This document shows positions 1 through 12,432 of a DNA stretch of 64,000 bases, piece after piece; within the stretch, counting starts at the first letter, position 1, and every line of letters starts with the position of its first letter. The position numbers were made by a program, and so were the translations under genes. The notes beneath the pieces were generated by a model that worked only from the letters and a program-made list of their open reading frames with translations, was not told where the DNA came from and did not search any database. This DNA is from Ianthella basta (taxonomy: Eukaryota > Porifera > Demospongiae > Verongiida > Ianthellidae): positions 5,399,332 through 5,463,331 of the forward strand of contig OZ025873.1 in the NCBI GenBank assembly GCA_964019415.1, written 5' to 3'.

Positions 1-548
1 TCCTTCTTGTGCAGAAGCCCCTCCCACTCTGTTGCCTTGGTGTTAACAATTGTCATTATGTCTTCATCACTCTTTCTTGCCTGTTGCACCTGCACCGATA
101 GGTCTTCAATCTACTTGTATGGTGTGGCAGAGAGGGGTATTGTGACTTTAGTACACACACACACACACGCACACACACACACACACACGCACGCACGCAC
201 GCACACGCACGTACGCATGCACACGCACGCACGCACGCACACACGCACGCACGCACACGCACACACACACCTGTCCCTTCATGATCTTGTTCTTTGACTC
301 AGCATCTCCCCTCTTCATGTCACTGTCACTGATGGCTTCCCTCAAGGACTTCAACTGCTCCATCAACTCCAGCCGTCCCTTCTCCACCTCACCCAGCTTG
401 AATGTCAGCCCAGAAATCTCACCCTCCAAACAATCATTGGCTGTGGTCAGTTTCTGCAGACACACATACGCACATACACAAGCACACACACTCATATGTA
501 CATACATACATACATACATATGTACAAGTAGGTACACACACATGTACG

Positions 549-627
<79 letters not shown>

Positions 628-2675
628 CAAATACTGCACATGTAATGCAAATATCCCCTCCTTAGTCAAACCATGCCACATGAGGCTGGTGAGTGCATGC
701 TTCCCCGCAGTACCCCGGCGTCATTCCCTCACCTCCACTTCATCCAGCGTCTCGTTGAGCTTCTGGTCCTTGCTTCTGAGGAGGTCCTTGTAGTGCCCCA
801 CCCCTGCCCCGCCCTGCTGCGAGGCAGACAGGCTCTGGGCCTGCCACTGCACCTGACTCTTGTAGTCATTGACATCTTGAATGAGTTCATCCCTCTGTGA
901 GCATGTGCGGTGTGGGAGGGGGGGAAGAGGGAGGGGAGAGGGGGAGGGAGGGGAGAGGGGGAGGGATGGAGAGGGGGAGGGAGGGGAGAGGGGGAGGGAT
1001 GGAGAGGGGGAGGGAGGGGAAATGGAGAGGAAGAGGGAGGGGAGAGGAGGGGAGGAGAGGGGAGGGGAGGGGAGGGGAGGGGAGGAGGGGAGGAAAAGGG
1101 AGGGGAGAGGAGTGGGATAAGATGTAAGAATGAAAGTTAGCCAAATGAATGCGACAGTCAGGCCCAAATACAGGGTAGGAAGAACAGAACAATGCAATGT
1201 ACCGGAACAGGTCCACAGGGATACATGCACACACGCTGCAGAGCATACACACATGCACCAAACTCATACTAACCTGTGTCTCTGCATCCCTCAGTCTTTT
1301 CCTGGCGTTGTCCAGGTCACCCAGTAGACGGTGAATCTCATCTCTGTCCCTCTCCCCCTCGCGCTTGAGTCTGTCCACCTCCCTCCTCAGGTCACTTCCC
1401 TCCTCACGCAGTCTACGCACCTCTGCCTGTAGGTGTCCTGAACTGGAGGCCTGGGGAGTTGGAGGGAGGGGGAGAGGGAGGGGAGAGGGGAAGGGGCAGG
1501 AGAGGGAGGAAGAGGGGGAGAGAGGGAAGGGACAGGAGAGGGAGGGAGAGGGGGAGAGAGGGAAGGGCAGGAGAGGGAGGGAGAGGGGGAGAGAGGGGGA
1601 GAGAGGGAGAGGGAAGGGACAGGAGAGGGAGGGAGAGGGGGAGAGAGGGGGAGAGAGGGAGAGGGAAGGGACAGGAGAGGGAGGGAGAGGAGGAGAGAGG
1701 GAGAGGGGAGGGACAGGAGAGGGAGGGAGAGGGGGAGAGGGGGAGAGAGAGAGAGGGGAGGGACAGGAGAGGGAGGCTCTCAAACTTCAATGTGTCATAC
1801 ACTGTACGATGCCACCCTCAACTGAACTGTGCCCTGTCTCACTCGTCCATGTACCCCGCCTACCAGCCCATCCACCTGCCTCACAGCCCCGCCTACCTGT
1901 AGCTCCCTTATAGTCCTGTCTCTCTGCCGGACCTCCTCCTCCAATTGAGCCACTCTCCCATCCACACCCCCTCTCTCATTGGCTCCACCCCCTGTAGGCC
2001 CATCCTGCACCAACTCTTCAAAGTACGCACTTGCTTGCTCTCCTTTGAACTGCAAAGGATGAAGGATCAGGCCAGGGTTGGTAATGAGGATGACAACTTT
2101 AATACTATATGAATGTAAATAACAAGACTATCGCTATGAAAAGTGACAAAGAGATTGGAAAATTCTAAATTGATGGAGAATACGTAAGGGCTGACCACGA
2201 CAAGTTGAAGGGGAATAGGGAACGCATAATAGTGGATGGTGGTGATAACAGGGTTTGCCCGAGTTCAGGGCACGAGGAGGTTGAAGGGATATGCGTGGAT
2301 GAAGATTGCTAGGAGTCGATGAGACTCCAAGATGGGGGTGCAAATAGTGTGTCGGTGTAGAATAGCTACCAGTAACATATAGCAACACTGCCCTTCACAC
2401 TCACCTTCATCACTGCAATAGTAACTTCAAGAATCTTCTGTAAATGCTCTGTCTCCCTTTCAGGCAGCCCTCCCACCTAAGGTGGAGGGGAGAGGCGACT
2501 TTTACAATACGCATTTACTAGGAGCAGACAAACGGCTGACACTCACAACCAAAATGTACGCGCGTACATTTGAGAGGAATTTGTACAGCTTATCTGCTTC
2601 CACTTCATTACTCTCCACGTCGTTTGGAATGGCGTCTAAAACACAACTCCAATCCATAGCCGTCTCTCGCGCCAT
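1..2675 (-). CDS. cep290: CEP290 (centrosomal/ciliary transition-zone protein), N-terminal part, 7 exons, runs off the window
   Basis: CEP290 is a very long coiled-coil protein of centriolar satellites and the ciliary transition zone. Coding exons in transcript order: 2568-2675, 2405-2476, 1897-2049, 1274-1450, 733-894, 271-453 and 110 to beyond base 1. All have AG/GT borders and phases that join in frame, giving about 320 residues. The start (ATG at 2675) gives a peptide with W9, DAIPNDV and [10 protein letters not shown], which lines up with the start of vertebrate CEP290 (W-x-x-(I/V), DPDDL, LADNLLISLS). Exon 5 (NDYKSQVQ...) and exon 6 (LTTAND) match the IDYQKQI and LTEAN segments, and exon 7 carries [12 protein letters not shown], matching IM-x-x-VN-x-K-x-x-EW. 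The peptides are Glu/Lys/Leu-rich, as expected for coiled coil. The rest of the gene lies outside the window. Identification rests on remembered family sequence and is supported by several collinear matches. Confidence 0.9.
152..270. repeat. Imperfect CA/TG microsatellite in CEP290 intron 6
   Basis: ACAC/GCAC repeat on the plus strand, TG on the sense strand. It begins directly at the splice donor of CEP290 exon 6, so the donor GT is itself the first unit of the TG tract. Confidence 0.9.
550..626. repeat. (CA)n/(TG)n microsatellite in CEP290 intron 5
   Basis: About 38 uninterrupted dinucleotides, TG on the sense (minus) strand, in the intron between exons 5 and 6. Confidence 0.95.
911..1115. 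repeat. GA-rich (sense CT-rich) minisatellite in CEP290 intron 4
   Basis: Variants of GAGGGGGAGGGA and GGGGA on the plus strand. In the transcript this is an almost pure pyrimidine tract ending about 16 nt from the 3' splice site of exon 5 (position 895). ORFs across it are low-complexity artefacts. Confidence 0.92.
1455..1775. repeat. GA-rich (sense CT-rich) minisatellite in CEP290 intron 3
   Basis: Repeated GGGAGAGGGAAGGGACAGGA-type units on the plus strand; CT-rich in the transcript. It ends within about 5 nt of the exon 4 acceptor (AG at 1452-1451). Confidence 0.92.
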
Positions 2676-2680
2676 CACCG

Positions 2681-2688
2681 TGACGTCA
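2681..2688. promoter_or_regulatory. Palindromic CRE/ATF-type motif TGACGTCA upstream of CEP290
   Basis: A perfect TGACGTCA lies 5 nt upstream of the CEP290 start codon. The full CRE octamer is the classic CREB/ATF site. The same arrangement is seen at the TTD14-like gene (12433-12440). Function is inferred. Confidence 0.5.
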
Positions 2689-3478
2689 CGTTGCGTAAGC
2701 CCCCATCATTTGTTTGATGACCAGTCCATGTGCTGTATGGACACTATGCATAGTGTTTTACAGCCCCCACGGTGCAAGACTGCATGCATGGTACCCATAT
2801 ACACGCATGGAGGTGCATGTAACGAGGCTAAAGGTTAAGGTTTACCTGGACTGGAGTGCCATCCCTACACAAAAGTCAAGAAGTACACGGGGCTGTTGGT
2901 CCAACTACTTCGTGTATCTCTGCTTGCAATTGGATGCATACTGCACGCACTCTTCCAACACACATGAGCACACTTGCAAATGCATAACGTTAACAAGATA
3001 ATGATTCACATAAGTACATTCACTCGTAATCCATTGTACATTCCAGCTCAGAACAGAGCATGTTCATTATGCACAAATGTACATTATCATTATGATGTAT
3101 TGTGTAAATTAAAGTACGTAATTATTAATGTACGAATCTTATAGTACCGTATCAACTTATATATATTACTTAATAAGTCCATCAGATATACATGCCAACA
3201 GCACAAGACCTATAGCCAGGCATGAATCTTGTAGACAAAGCGTCAACGAACCTTATGCAAGCTGACACTGCAACATGCAGGAGAGAGCAACAGTAACATT
3301 TCATGACAACCAGCACTGTTTGAGCTGCTCCACACATACGGCATGTCATGTATGTGTACTTGCTCTCACAGTTTGTGCCTACAGCTAACTCTGGTCATAT
3401 TGACAGTGATGGCTATACTGCAGTCCAAAGAATAGAAGACCACTTGTGTGCCTCCTTCACTCTGTTTGAGATGCCCCT
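2689..3478. other. Intergenic region between CEP290 and the TTD14-like gene
   Basis: AT-rich DNA with no conserved peptide recognised on either strand. It should hold the CEP290 promoter and the 3' end of the minus-strand TTD14-like gene. A 17-bp word, TACCTGGACTGGAGTGC, at 2843-2859 recurs at 26960-26976. Confidence 0.6.
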
Positions 3479-6400
3479 TCAATGCCAGACAGCACATTGA
3501 CTAGGAAGGCTAGTTGGCTTCCTGGCCCTCTCACTCAATGCCAGAAGGTTGGGCGACTGTGGTGGACCATCTGGATAGGTTGCAAAAGTCTCTTCCTACT
3601 GTACATCGTGCTTCTGTAGACCTTTGGGTGTAGAGAAAAGAAGAGGGCTACTAACATTTAAGATTTCTCAAGCCAGTCACAGAGACTGCCACACACAAAG
3701 CTGTACAAATTACTTTAGCATCTCTCTGTTTGACTATGTAACTTCTCTCCCCATGCAAGGGAGAACAGAGTGGGGTGATATTGGTGAAGAAGTAATGAGG
3801 AAGAAACAGGGCAGAAAGATGAGGAACCACAAAGGAGGACAATACAAGTACATGCAACAATGTTATACGTAGGTAACAAGAATGAATCTGAGACATTTTC
3901 CCATTACTTTTGTCATTCAGGCAATCACTGGTGGAGATAACTTCCACTCCCAGACGCTGTGACAACCGTTCAACAATAACCTACACAACAGTAGAAAATG
4001 GTGCTTACATGGAAATTGTACATTCACACTTATACATTGTGTCACACTATCTGCATGTATACGTACATACATACATACCTGGATGACACATTGAATCTTA
4101 GTCTCGAAATCAGTAGAGTTGTCTATGACATCGTAAACAGGATGACCTACCCATGCCTGAAGAGAGAAAGAGCAGTACTAACATTTGATCACGTCAGGGC
4201 AACCAGCTAGCACTGTTTGAGTAACTACACACAACATATACTGTACACATGTAGACATACTCACTCACTTTCATAGCCTGCCTGTCCCTAATTTGGGCCA
4301 TATGGAGGTTTTCAGTCCTGGCTGCATTGTTGTCCAAGGAATAGAAGGCCTCCGCTCCACTGGCTGCTGTGACAAGGTGGACGACATGGTTGTAGCGGTT
4401 TTCCCTCAAGTCAGTCTCACTGACATCCAGTTCCTGTAACATCTTCTGCCACACATCTTTGTCAGTGTCTGTATAGCATGTGTGCATGGTGGTGGTGGTG
4501 GGGGGGGAGGAAGAATGACAAAAGGCATGCGTTGCATTCAAATCACCCTGACCTGAATTGACTGACTATCTATCCAGCCCCATCCTCGTACTCTTAATTA
4601 ACACACAAACACCACACACACACTCTAGCTCTCTCCTCCACTCCCACCCATATAATATGCATACATGGTAAAGAATCCATTGCTCCACGATCACACACCA
4701 CAATGACATTCCCCTCAGCCTTTTCTGCTAAATCAAAGTACACCTTCTCCAATTTAAGGATAGTCTTGAGAACATTCTCCTGAAAAGTGTCAGCTGACAA
4801 GAGCAAGAACAAAGATGACTGTCATGACAACAACTAATCTCATGTCCAGCCTCTATTATCCATCACCATAGCTCAGTTCTACAGTAGTTCAGAGATAATG
4901 GTGTCTAGCTACGTACATAGTCACAATCATGTGTAGAATCAAACTTGACAGCATAAATTACACAGTTATAAGCTCAGGGAGAATAGGGGCTGGGTGCAAG
5001 ACTGAACAACAGTATAGCAAGACATACACTCAGTGCATGCCAATACTTTGAGGGTTAATATCCAGATGTACACAGGCAGATGGACTGTACACTCAGTACA
5101 CTGCTAGCCCCCAAATGTAGACACTGAGCACGATGGTACCACCATAAGCTATACACTTTATCACATTTAATGCATGGGGTATGATGCAATGTACAGTACA
5201 GTGTGTTCATATACCTTGTGCTTGCGATAGTTCACTGAACTTCACACCTCCACTGCAGACAGGTGATCTCGGGATGAATTAGTTTATGTACGTACTTTAC
5301 AATAAACATTGGCTCACCTCAAGAGAATTGTTGGCGTCTCTGGTACAGTAAAGACCTGAAAATGGCAAAACATGAGACAGCAGAATAAAACCATTCAGCT
5401 ACGTAGATAAGGCAAGATGAAGCAAGATGAGGCAAGATGAGACAAGATCAGCAAGATGAAGTAAGATGAGGCAAGATGAGGCAAGACGAGACAAGATGAG
5501 GCAAGATGAGGCAAGATGAGACAAGATGAGGCAAAATAAAGCAACATGAGAAAAGATGAGGCTAGATGCAGCAAGATGAAGCAAGATGAGGCAAGATGAG
5601 GCAAGATGAAACATGATGCAGCAAGATGAAGCAAGATGAGGCAAGATGATACAAGATGCAGCAAGATGAGGCAAGATGAGGCAAGATCAGAAGAGATGCA
5701 GCAAGATGAGGCAAGACAAGGCAAGATGCAGGAAGATGAGGCAAGACAAGGCAAGACAAGGCAAGATGAAGCAAGATGAAGCAAGATGAGGCAAGATTCA
5801 GCAAGATGCAGCAAGATGAGGTAAGACGAGACAAGATGAGATAAGACGAGGCAAGATGAAGCAAGATGAAGCAAGATGAGGCAAGATTCAGCAAGATGCA
5901 GCAAGATGAGGTAAGACGAGGCAAGATGAGGCAAGATGCAGCAAGATGAGGTAAGACGAGACAAGATGAGATAAGACAAGGCAAGATGAAGCAAGATGAA
6001 GCAAGATGAGGCAAGATTCAGCAAGATGCAGCAAGATGAGGTAAGACGAGGCAAGATGAGGCAAGATGCAGCAAGATGAGGTAAGACGAGACAAGATGAG
6101 GTAAGACGAGGCAAGATGAGGTAAGATGAGGCAAGATGAGGCAAGATGAGGCAAGATGAGGTAAGACGAGGCAAGATGAAGCAAGATGAAGCAAGATAAG
6201 GCAAGATGAGGCAAGATGAGACAAGATGAGGCAAGATGAGGCAAGATGAGGCAAGATGAGACTAGATGAGGCAAGATGAGGCAAGATGAGGCAAGATGAA
6301 GCAAGATGAGGCAAGATGAGGCAAGATGAGGTAAGATGAGGAGAGATGAAGCAAGATGAAGCAAGATGAGGCAAGATGAGGTAAGACGAGGCAAGATGAA

Positions 6401-9400
6401 GCAAGATGTGGCAAGATGAGGCAAGATGAAGCAAGATGAGGCAAGATGAGGCAAGATGAGGCAAGATGAGGCAAGATGCAGCAAGATGAGGCAAGACCAG
6501 GCAAGATGAAGCAAGTTGAGGCAAGATGAGGCAAAATGAAGCAATATGAGGCAAGATGAGGCAAGATGAGGCAAGATGAGGTAAGACGAGGCAAGATGAA
6601 GCAAGATGAAGCAAGATGAAGCAAGATGAGGCAAGATGAGGTAAGATGAGGTAAGACGAGGCAAGATGAGGCAAGATGAAGCAAGATGAGGCAAGACAAG
6701 TCAAGATGAAGCAAGATGAGGCAAGATGAGGTAAGATGAGGTGAGACGAGGCAAGATGAAGCAAGATGAGGCAAGATGAGGCAAGATGAGGTAAGATGAG
6801 GCAAGATGAAGCAAGATGAAGCAAAATGAGGCAAGATGAGGCAAGATGAGATGAGATGAGGAGAGATGAAGCAAGATGAAGCAAGATGAGGCAAGATGAG
6901 GTAAGACGAGGCAAGATGAAGCAAGATGTGGCAAGATGAGGTAAGATGAAGCAAGATGAGGCAAGATGAGGCAAGATGAGGCAAGATGAGGCAAGATGCA
7001 GCAAGATGAGGCAAGACCAGGCAAGATGAAGCAAGTTGAGGCAAGATGAGGCAAAATGAAGCAATATGAGGCAAGATGAGGCAAGATGAGGCAAGATGAG
7101 GTAAGACGAGGCAAGATGAAGCAAGATGAAGCAAGATGAAGCAAGATGAGGCAAGATGAGGTAAGATGAGGTAAGACGAGGCAAGATGAGGCAAGATGAA
7201 GCAAGATGAGGCAAGACAAGTCAAGATGAAGCAAGATGAGGCAAGATGAGGTAAGATGAGGTGAGACGAGGCAAGATGAAGCAAGATGAGGCAAGATGAG
7301 GCAAGATGAGGCAAGATGAGGTAAGACAAGGCAAGATGAAGCAAGATGAAGCAAGATGAGGCAAGATGAGGCAACATGAGAAAAGATGAGGCTAGATGCA
7401 GCAAGATGAAGCAAGATGAGGCAAGATGAGGCAAGATGAAACATGATGCAGCAAGATGAAGCAAGATGAGGCAAGATGATACAAGATGCAGCAAGATGAG
7501 GCAAGATGAGGCAAGATCAGAAGAGATGCAGCAAGATGAGGCAAGACAAGGCAAGATGCAGGAAGATGAGGCAAGACAAGGCAAGACAAGGCAAGATGAA
7601 GCAAGATGAAGCAAGATGAGGCAAGATTCAGCAAGATGCAGCAAGATGAGGTAAGACGAGGCAAGATGAGGCAAGATGCAGCAAGATGAGGTAAGACGAG
7701 ACAAGATGAGATAAGACGAGGCAAGATGAGGTAAGATGAGGCAAGATCAGGCAAGATGAGGCAAGATGAGGTAAGACGAGGCAAGATGAAGCAAGATGAA
7801 GCAAAATGAGGCAAGATGAGGCAAGATGAGACAAGATGAGGCAAGATGAGGCAAGATGAGGCAAGATGAGACTAGATGAGGCAAGATGAGGCAAGATGAG
7901 GCAAGATGAAGCAAGATGAGGCAAGATGAGGCAAGATGAGGTAAGATGAGGAGAGATGAAGCAAGATGAAGCAAGATGAGGCAAGATGAGGTAAGACGAG
8001 GCAAGATGAAGCAAGATGTGGCAAGATGAGGCAAGATGAAGCAAGATGAGGCAAGATGAGGCAAGATGAGGCAAGATGAGGCAAGATGCAGCAAGATGAG
8101 GCAAGACCAGGCAAGATGAAGCAAGTTGAGGCAAGATGAGGCAAAATGAAGCAATATGAGGCAAGATGAGGCAAGATGAGGCAAGATGAGGTAAGACGAG
8201 GCAAGATGAAGCAAGATGAAGCAAGATGAAGCAAGATGAGGCAAGATGAGGTAAGATGAGGTAAGACGAGGCAAGATGAGGCAAGATGAAGCAAGATGAG
8301 GCAAGACAAGTCAAGATGAAGCAAGATGAGGCAAGATGAGGTAAGATGAGGCGAGACGAGGCAAGATGAAGCAAGATGAGGCAAGATGAGGCAAGATGAG
8401 GCAAGATGAGGCAAGATGAGGCAAGATGAAGCAAGATGAGGCAAGATGAGGCAAGATGAGATAAGATGAGGAGAGATGAAGCAAGATGAAGCAAGATGAG
8501 GCAAGATGAGGTAAGACGAGGCAAGATCAAGCAAGATGTGGCAAGATGAGGCAAGATGAAGCAAGATGAGGCAAGATGAGGCAAGATGAGGCAAGATGCA
8601 GCAAGATGAGGCAAGACCAGGCAAGATGAAGCAAGTTGAGGCAAGATGAGGCAAAATGAAGCAATATGAGGCAAGATGAGGCAAGATGAGGCAAGATGAG
8701 GTAAGACGAGGCAAGATGAAGCAAGATGAAGCAAGATGAAGCAAGATGAGGCAAGATGAGGTAAGATGAGGTAAGACGAGGCAAGATGAGGCAAGATGAA
8801 GCAAGATGAGGCAAGACAAGTCAAGATGAAGCAAGATGAGGCAAGATGAGGTAAGATGAGGTGAGACGAGGCAAGATGAAGCAAGATGAGGCAAGATGAG
8901 GCAAGATGAGGCAAGATGAGGTAAGATGAGGCAAGATGAAGCAAGATGAAGCAAGATGAGGCAAGATGAGGCAAGATGAGATAAGATGAGGAGAGATGAA
9001 GCAAGATGAAGCAAGATGAGGCAAGATGAGGTAAGACGAGGCAAGATGCAGCAAGATGTGGCAAGATGAGGCAAGATGAAGCAAGATGAGGCAAGATGAG
9101 GCAAGATGAGGCAAGATGAGGCAAGATGCAGCAAGATGAGGCAAGACAAGTCAAGATGAAGCAAGATGAGGCAAGATGAGGTAAGATGAGGTGAGACGAG
9201 GCAAGATGAAGCAAGATGAGGCAAGATGAGGCAAGATGAGGCAAGATGAGGTAAGATGAGGCAAGATGAAGCAAGATGAAGCAAGATGAGGCAAGATGAG
9301 GCAAGATGAGATAAGATGAGGAGAGATGAAGCAAGATGAAGCAAGATGAGGCAAGATGAGGTAAGACGAGGCAAGATGCAGCAAGATGTGGCAAGATGAG

Positions 9401-12400
9401 GCAAGATGAAGCAAGATGAGGCAAGATGAGGCAAGATGAGGCAAGATGAGGCAAGATGCAGCAAGATGAGGCAAGACCAGGCAAGATGAAGCAAGTTGAG
9501 GCAGGATGAGGCAAGATGAAGCAATATGAGGCAAGATGAGGCAAGATGAGGCAAGATGAGGCAAGATGAGGCAAGATGAGGTAAGACGAGGCAAGATGAA
9601 GCAAGATGAAGCAAGATGAAGCAAGATGAAGCAAGATAAAGCAAGATGAGGTAAGATGAGGTAAGACGAGGCAAGATGAGGCAAGATGAAGCAAGATGAG
9701 GCAAGACAAGGCAAGATGAAGCAAGATGAGGCAAGATGAGGTAAGATGAGGTGAGACGAGGCAAGATGAGGCAAGACAAGTCAAGATGAAGCAAGATGAG
9801 GCAGGATGAGGCAAGATGCAGCAAAATGAAGCAAGACAAGGCAAGATGAAGCAAGATGAAACAAGATGAGGCAAGACAAAGCAAGATGAAGCAAGATGAG
9901 GCAAGATGAGGCAAGATGAGGTAAGATGAAGCAAGATGAAGCAAGATGAGGCAAGATGAGGCAAGATGCAGAAAGATGCAGCAAGATGAGGCAAGATGAG
10001 GCAAGATGAGGCAAGATGAGGCAAGATGAAGCAAGATGAGGCAAGACAAGGCAAGATGAAGCAAGATTAGGCAAGATGAGGGAAGATGAAGCAAGATGAA
10101 GCAAGATGAGGCAAGATCAAGCAAGATGAGGCAAGATGAGGGAAGATGAGGCAAGATGAAGCAAGATGAGGCAAGATGAGGTAAAACGAGGCAAGATGAA
10201 GCAAGATGAAGCAAGATGAAACAAGATTAGGCAAGATGAGGCAAGATGAGGCAAGATGAGGCAAGATGAAGCAAGATGAGGCAAGACAAGGCAAGATGAG
10301 GCAAGATGAGGTAAGACGAGGCAAGATGAGGCAAGATGAAGCAAGATGAGGCAAGACAAGTCAAGATGAAGCAAGATGAGGCAGGATGAGGCAAGATGCA
10401 GCAAGATGAAGCAAGACAAGGCAAGATGAAGCAAGATGGAACAAGATGAGGCAAGACAAGGCAAGATGAAGCAAGATGAGGCAAGATGAGGCAAGATGAG
10501 GTAAGATGAAGCAAGATGAAGCAAGATGAGGCAAGATGAGGCAAGATGCAGAAAGATGCAGCAGGATGAGGCAAGATGAGGCAAGATGAGGTAAGATGAG
10601 GCAAGATGAGGCAAGATGAAGCAAGATGAGGCAAGACAAGGCAAGATGAAGCAAGATTGAGCAAGATGAGGGAAGATGAAGCAAGATGATGCAAGATGAG
10701 GCAAGATCAAGCAAGATGAGGCAAGACAAGGCAAGATGAAGCAAGATGCAGCAAGATGAAGCAAGATGAGGCAAGATGAAAAAAGATGAGGTAAGATGAG
10801 GCAAGATGAGGTAAGATGAAGCAAGATGAAGCAAGACAAGGCAAGATGAAGCAAGATGAAGCAAGATGAGGCAAGACAAGGCAAGATGAAGCAAGATGAA
10901 GCAAGATGAGGCAAGACAAGGCATGATGACGCAAGATGAAGCAAGATGAGGCAAGTCAAGGCAAGATGAAGCAAGATGAAGCAAGATGAGGCAAGATGAG
11001 GCAAGATGCAGCAAGATGAGGCAAGTTGAGGCAAGATGAAGCAAGACAAAGCAAGACGAGGCAAGACGAGGCAAGATGAAGCAAGATGAGGCAAGATGAG
11101 GCAGGATGAGGCAAAATGCAGGAAGATGAGGCAAGATGAGGTAAGACGAGGAAAGATGAGGCTAGATGAATCAAGATGAGGCAAGACAAGGCAAGATGAA
11201 GCAAGATGTAGCAAGAGGAGGCAAGATGAGGCAAGATGAAGCAAGAAGCAGCAAGATGAGGCAAGATGAGGCAAGATGAGGCAAGATGAGAGAAGATGAA
11301 GCAAGATGAGGCAAGATGAGACAAGATGAGGCAAGATGAAGCAAGATGAGGCAAGTCAAGGCGAGATGAAGCAAGATGAAGCAAGATGAGGCAAGACGAG
11401 GTAAGATGAAGCAAGATGAGGCAAGATGAGGCAAGATGAGGCAAGATGCAGCAAGATGAAGCAAGATGAGGCAAGATAAGGCAAGACGAGACAAGATGCA
11501 GCAAGATGAGGCAAGACGAGGCAAGATGAAGCAAGATGAAGCAAGATGAGGCAAGATGAAGCAAGATGAAGCAAGATGAGGCAAGATGAAGCAAGATGAA
11601 GCAAGATGAGGCAAGATGAGGCAATACAAGGCAAGATGAAGCAAGATGAAGCAAGATGAGGCAATACAAGGCAAGATTAAGCAAGTTGAAGCAAGATGAA
11701 GTAAGATGAAGCAAGATGAGGCAAGGTGAGGCTACGTATTTAGCCTTGCCTGTTTATACATACCCACACAAAGCAAGCTTCTATCATGGCATATTTGTGT
11801 ATGGAATAGCAATTCTACACAATAGCTAGATACACATGCATGAACCATTTACATAACTACATACATAGCTACATACATGTAACTGTGTGTGCTTGGTGGT
11901 GATGTCTGTGAGTGGTCTAGTGCATTGAAAGAAATATTATGCAGCCACGACTTGTGACTGAACACTTCTCTTGAGGCTAACCAATGTGACTCAGAGTAAT
12001 CAGAGGCATACTACGTACGTATGGATGACTTCGAGAATGCGTGCATTGAACATTGACACTGCAGCAGTCGCATTTATAATACTAGCTAGCTAATAGTGAG
12101 GCAGCTCTTCAAGCTCCCCGCCCACTATTACCTTCCATCCAAGGTTCTCAAAGAATGTCTTTATCCTTGCTGTCGCTGTAGTCTTACCGCCGCACGGACC
12201 TGCCCAAGTGGATTGTTTACTTATTACACAGGGGACACGCCCTTGCAAAAATTGGTGAACCCAGCCACGCACTTAAACGCACTTTATTGAATTTATTAAA
12301 ACAGAAACAAACGTACCTCCAGTTAAAACTACTTTATGTACTGTGCCACGCAATGTTTTGCGATCAGTGGCAGGCGAGCACTGCGCTGCTTCAGGGATAG

Positions 12401-12428
12401 CTCCTGGGGATGACGCCATTTTTGTCAT
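3479..12428 (-). CDS. TTD14-like P-loop (AAA_28-type) NTPase, 8-9 exons
   Basis: Resembles the family of Drosophila TRPL translocation defect protein 14, a P-loop nucleotide-binding protein. Exons: 12317-12428, 12132-12199, 5318-5355, 5215-5252, 4665-4793, 4269-4468, 4079-4156, 3980 down to about 3852, and a possible last exon 3595-3479. The first seven have clean borders and phases. Visible motifs: Walker [14 protein letters not shown] split across exons 1 and 2, [24 protein letters not shown] (Walker B-like), [12 protein letters not shown] and [17 protein letters not shown]. The start could be 12428 or the in-frame ATG at 12419. Intron 2 (about 6.8 kb) holds a giant 10-bp array. The C-terminal CYTH-like domain that I associate with the fly protein was not found, and the last two exons are uncertain. 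With them the product would be about 302 aa. Exons 1-2 recur at 39999-40295. Confidence 0.8.
5406..11730. repeat. Giant 10-bp minisatellite (unit GCAAGATGAG), intronic
   Basis: About 630 tandem copies of GCAAGATGAG and variants (GCAAGATGAA, GTAAGATGAG, GCAAGACAAG, GCAAGATGCA, GCAAGACGAG). After one 9-bp unit at 5442-5450, units stay in exact 10-bp register from 5451 to 11730 on the lines checked (628 units). Changes are substitutions, mostly at unit positions 2 and 7-10; the inner AAGA is nearly invariant. It lies inside intron 2 of the TTD14-like gene and reads CTCATCTTGC on the sense strand. The minus frames stay open for up to 808 codons ([10 protein letters not shown] repeats) only because the unit carries no stop. 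The array is flanked by GCTACGTA at 5398-5405 and 11731-11738. Confidence 0.97.
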
Positions 12429-12432
12429 ATTA

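Noticed and set aside
550-626. Cys-Val and Thr-His repeat ORFs over TG/CA microsatellites, here and elsewhere
   Set aside because: Pure dinucleotide translation with no conserved flank in frame.
887-1783. Pro/Ser/Leu-rich ORF of 298 aa and the Gly/Arg/Glu-rich ORFs opposite
   Set aside because: They read through CT/GA minisatellites in CEP290 introns; only the embedded exon 4 and 5 segments are real.
5395-11714. Very long minus-strand ORFs (up to 808 aa) of Leu/Ile/Pro/His/Ala/Ser/Cys repeats
   Set aside because: They are open only because the 10-bp unit lacks stop codons in that direction; all three frames are open, and the array lies in an intron of a conserved gene.
5406-11730. CRISPR-like array
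   Set aside because: Units are contiguous with no spacers, and the context is a eukaryotic intron.
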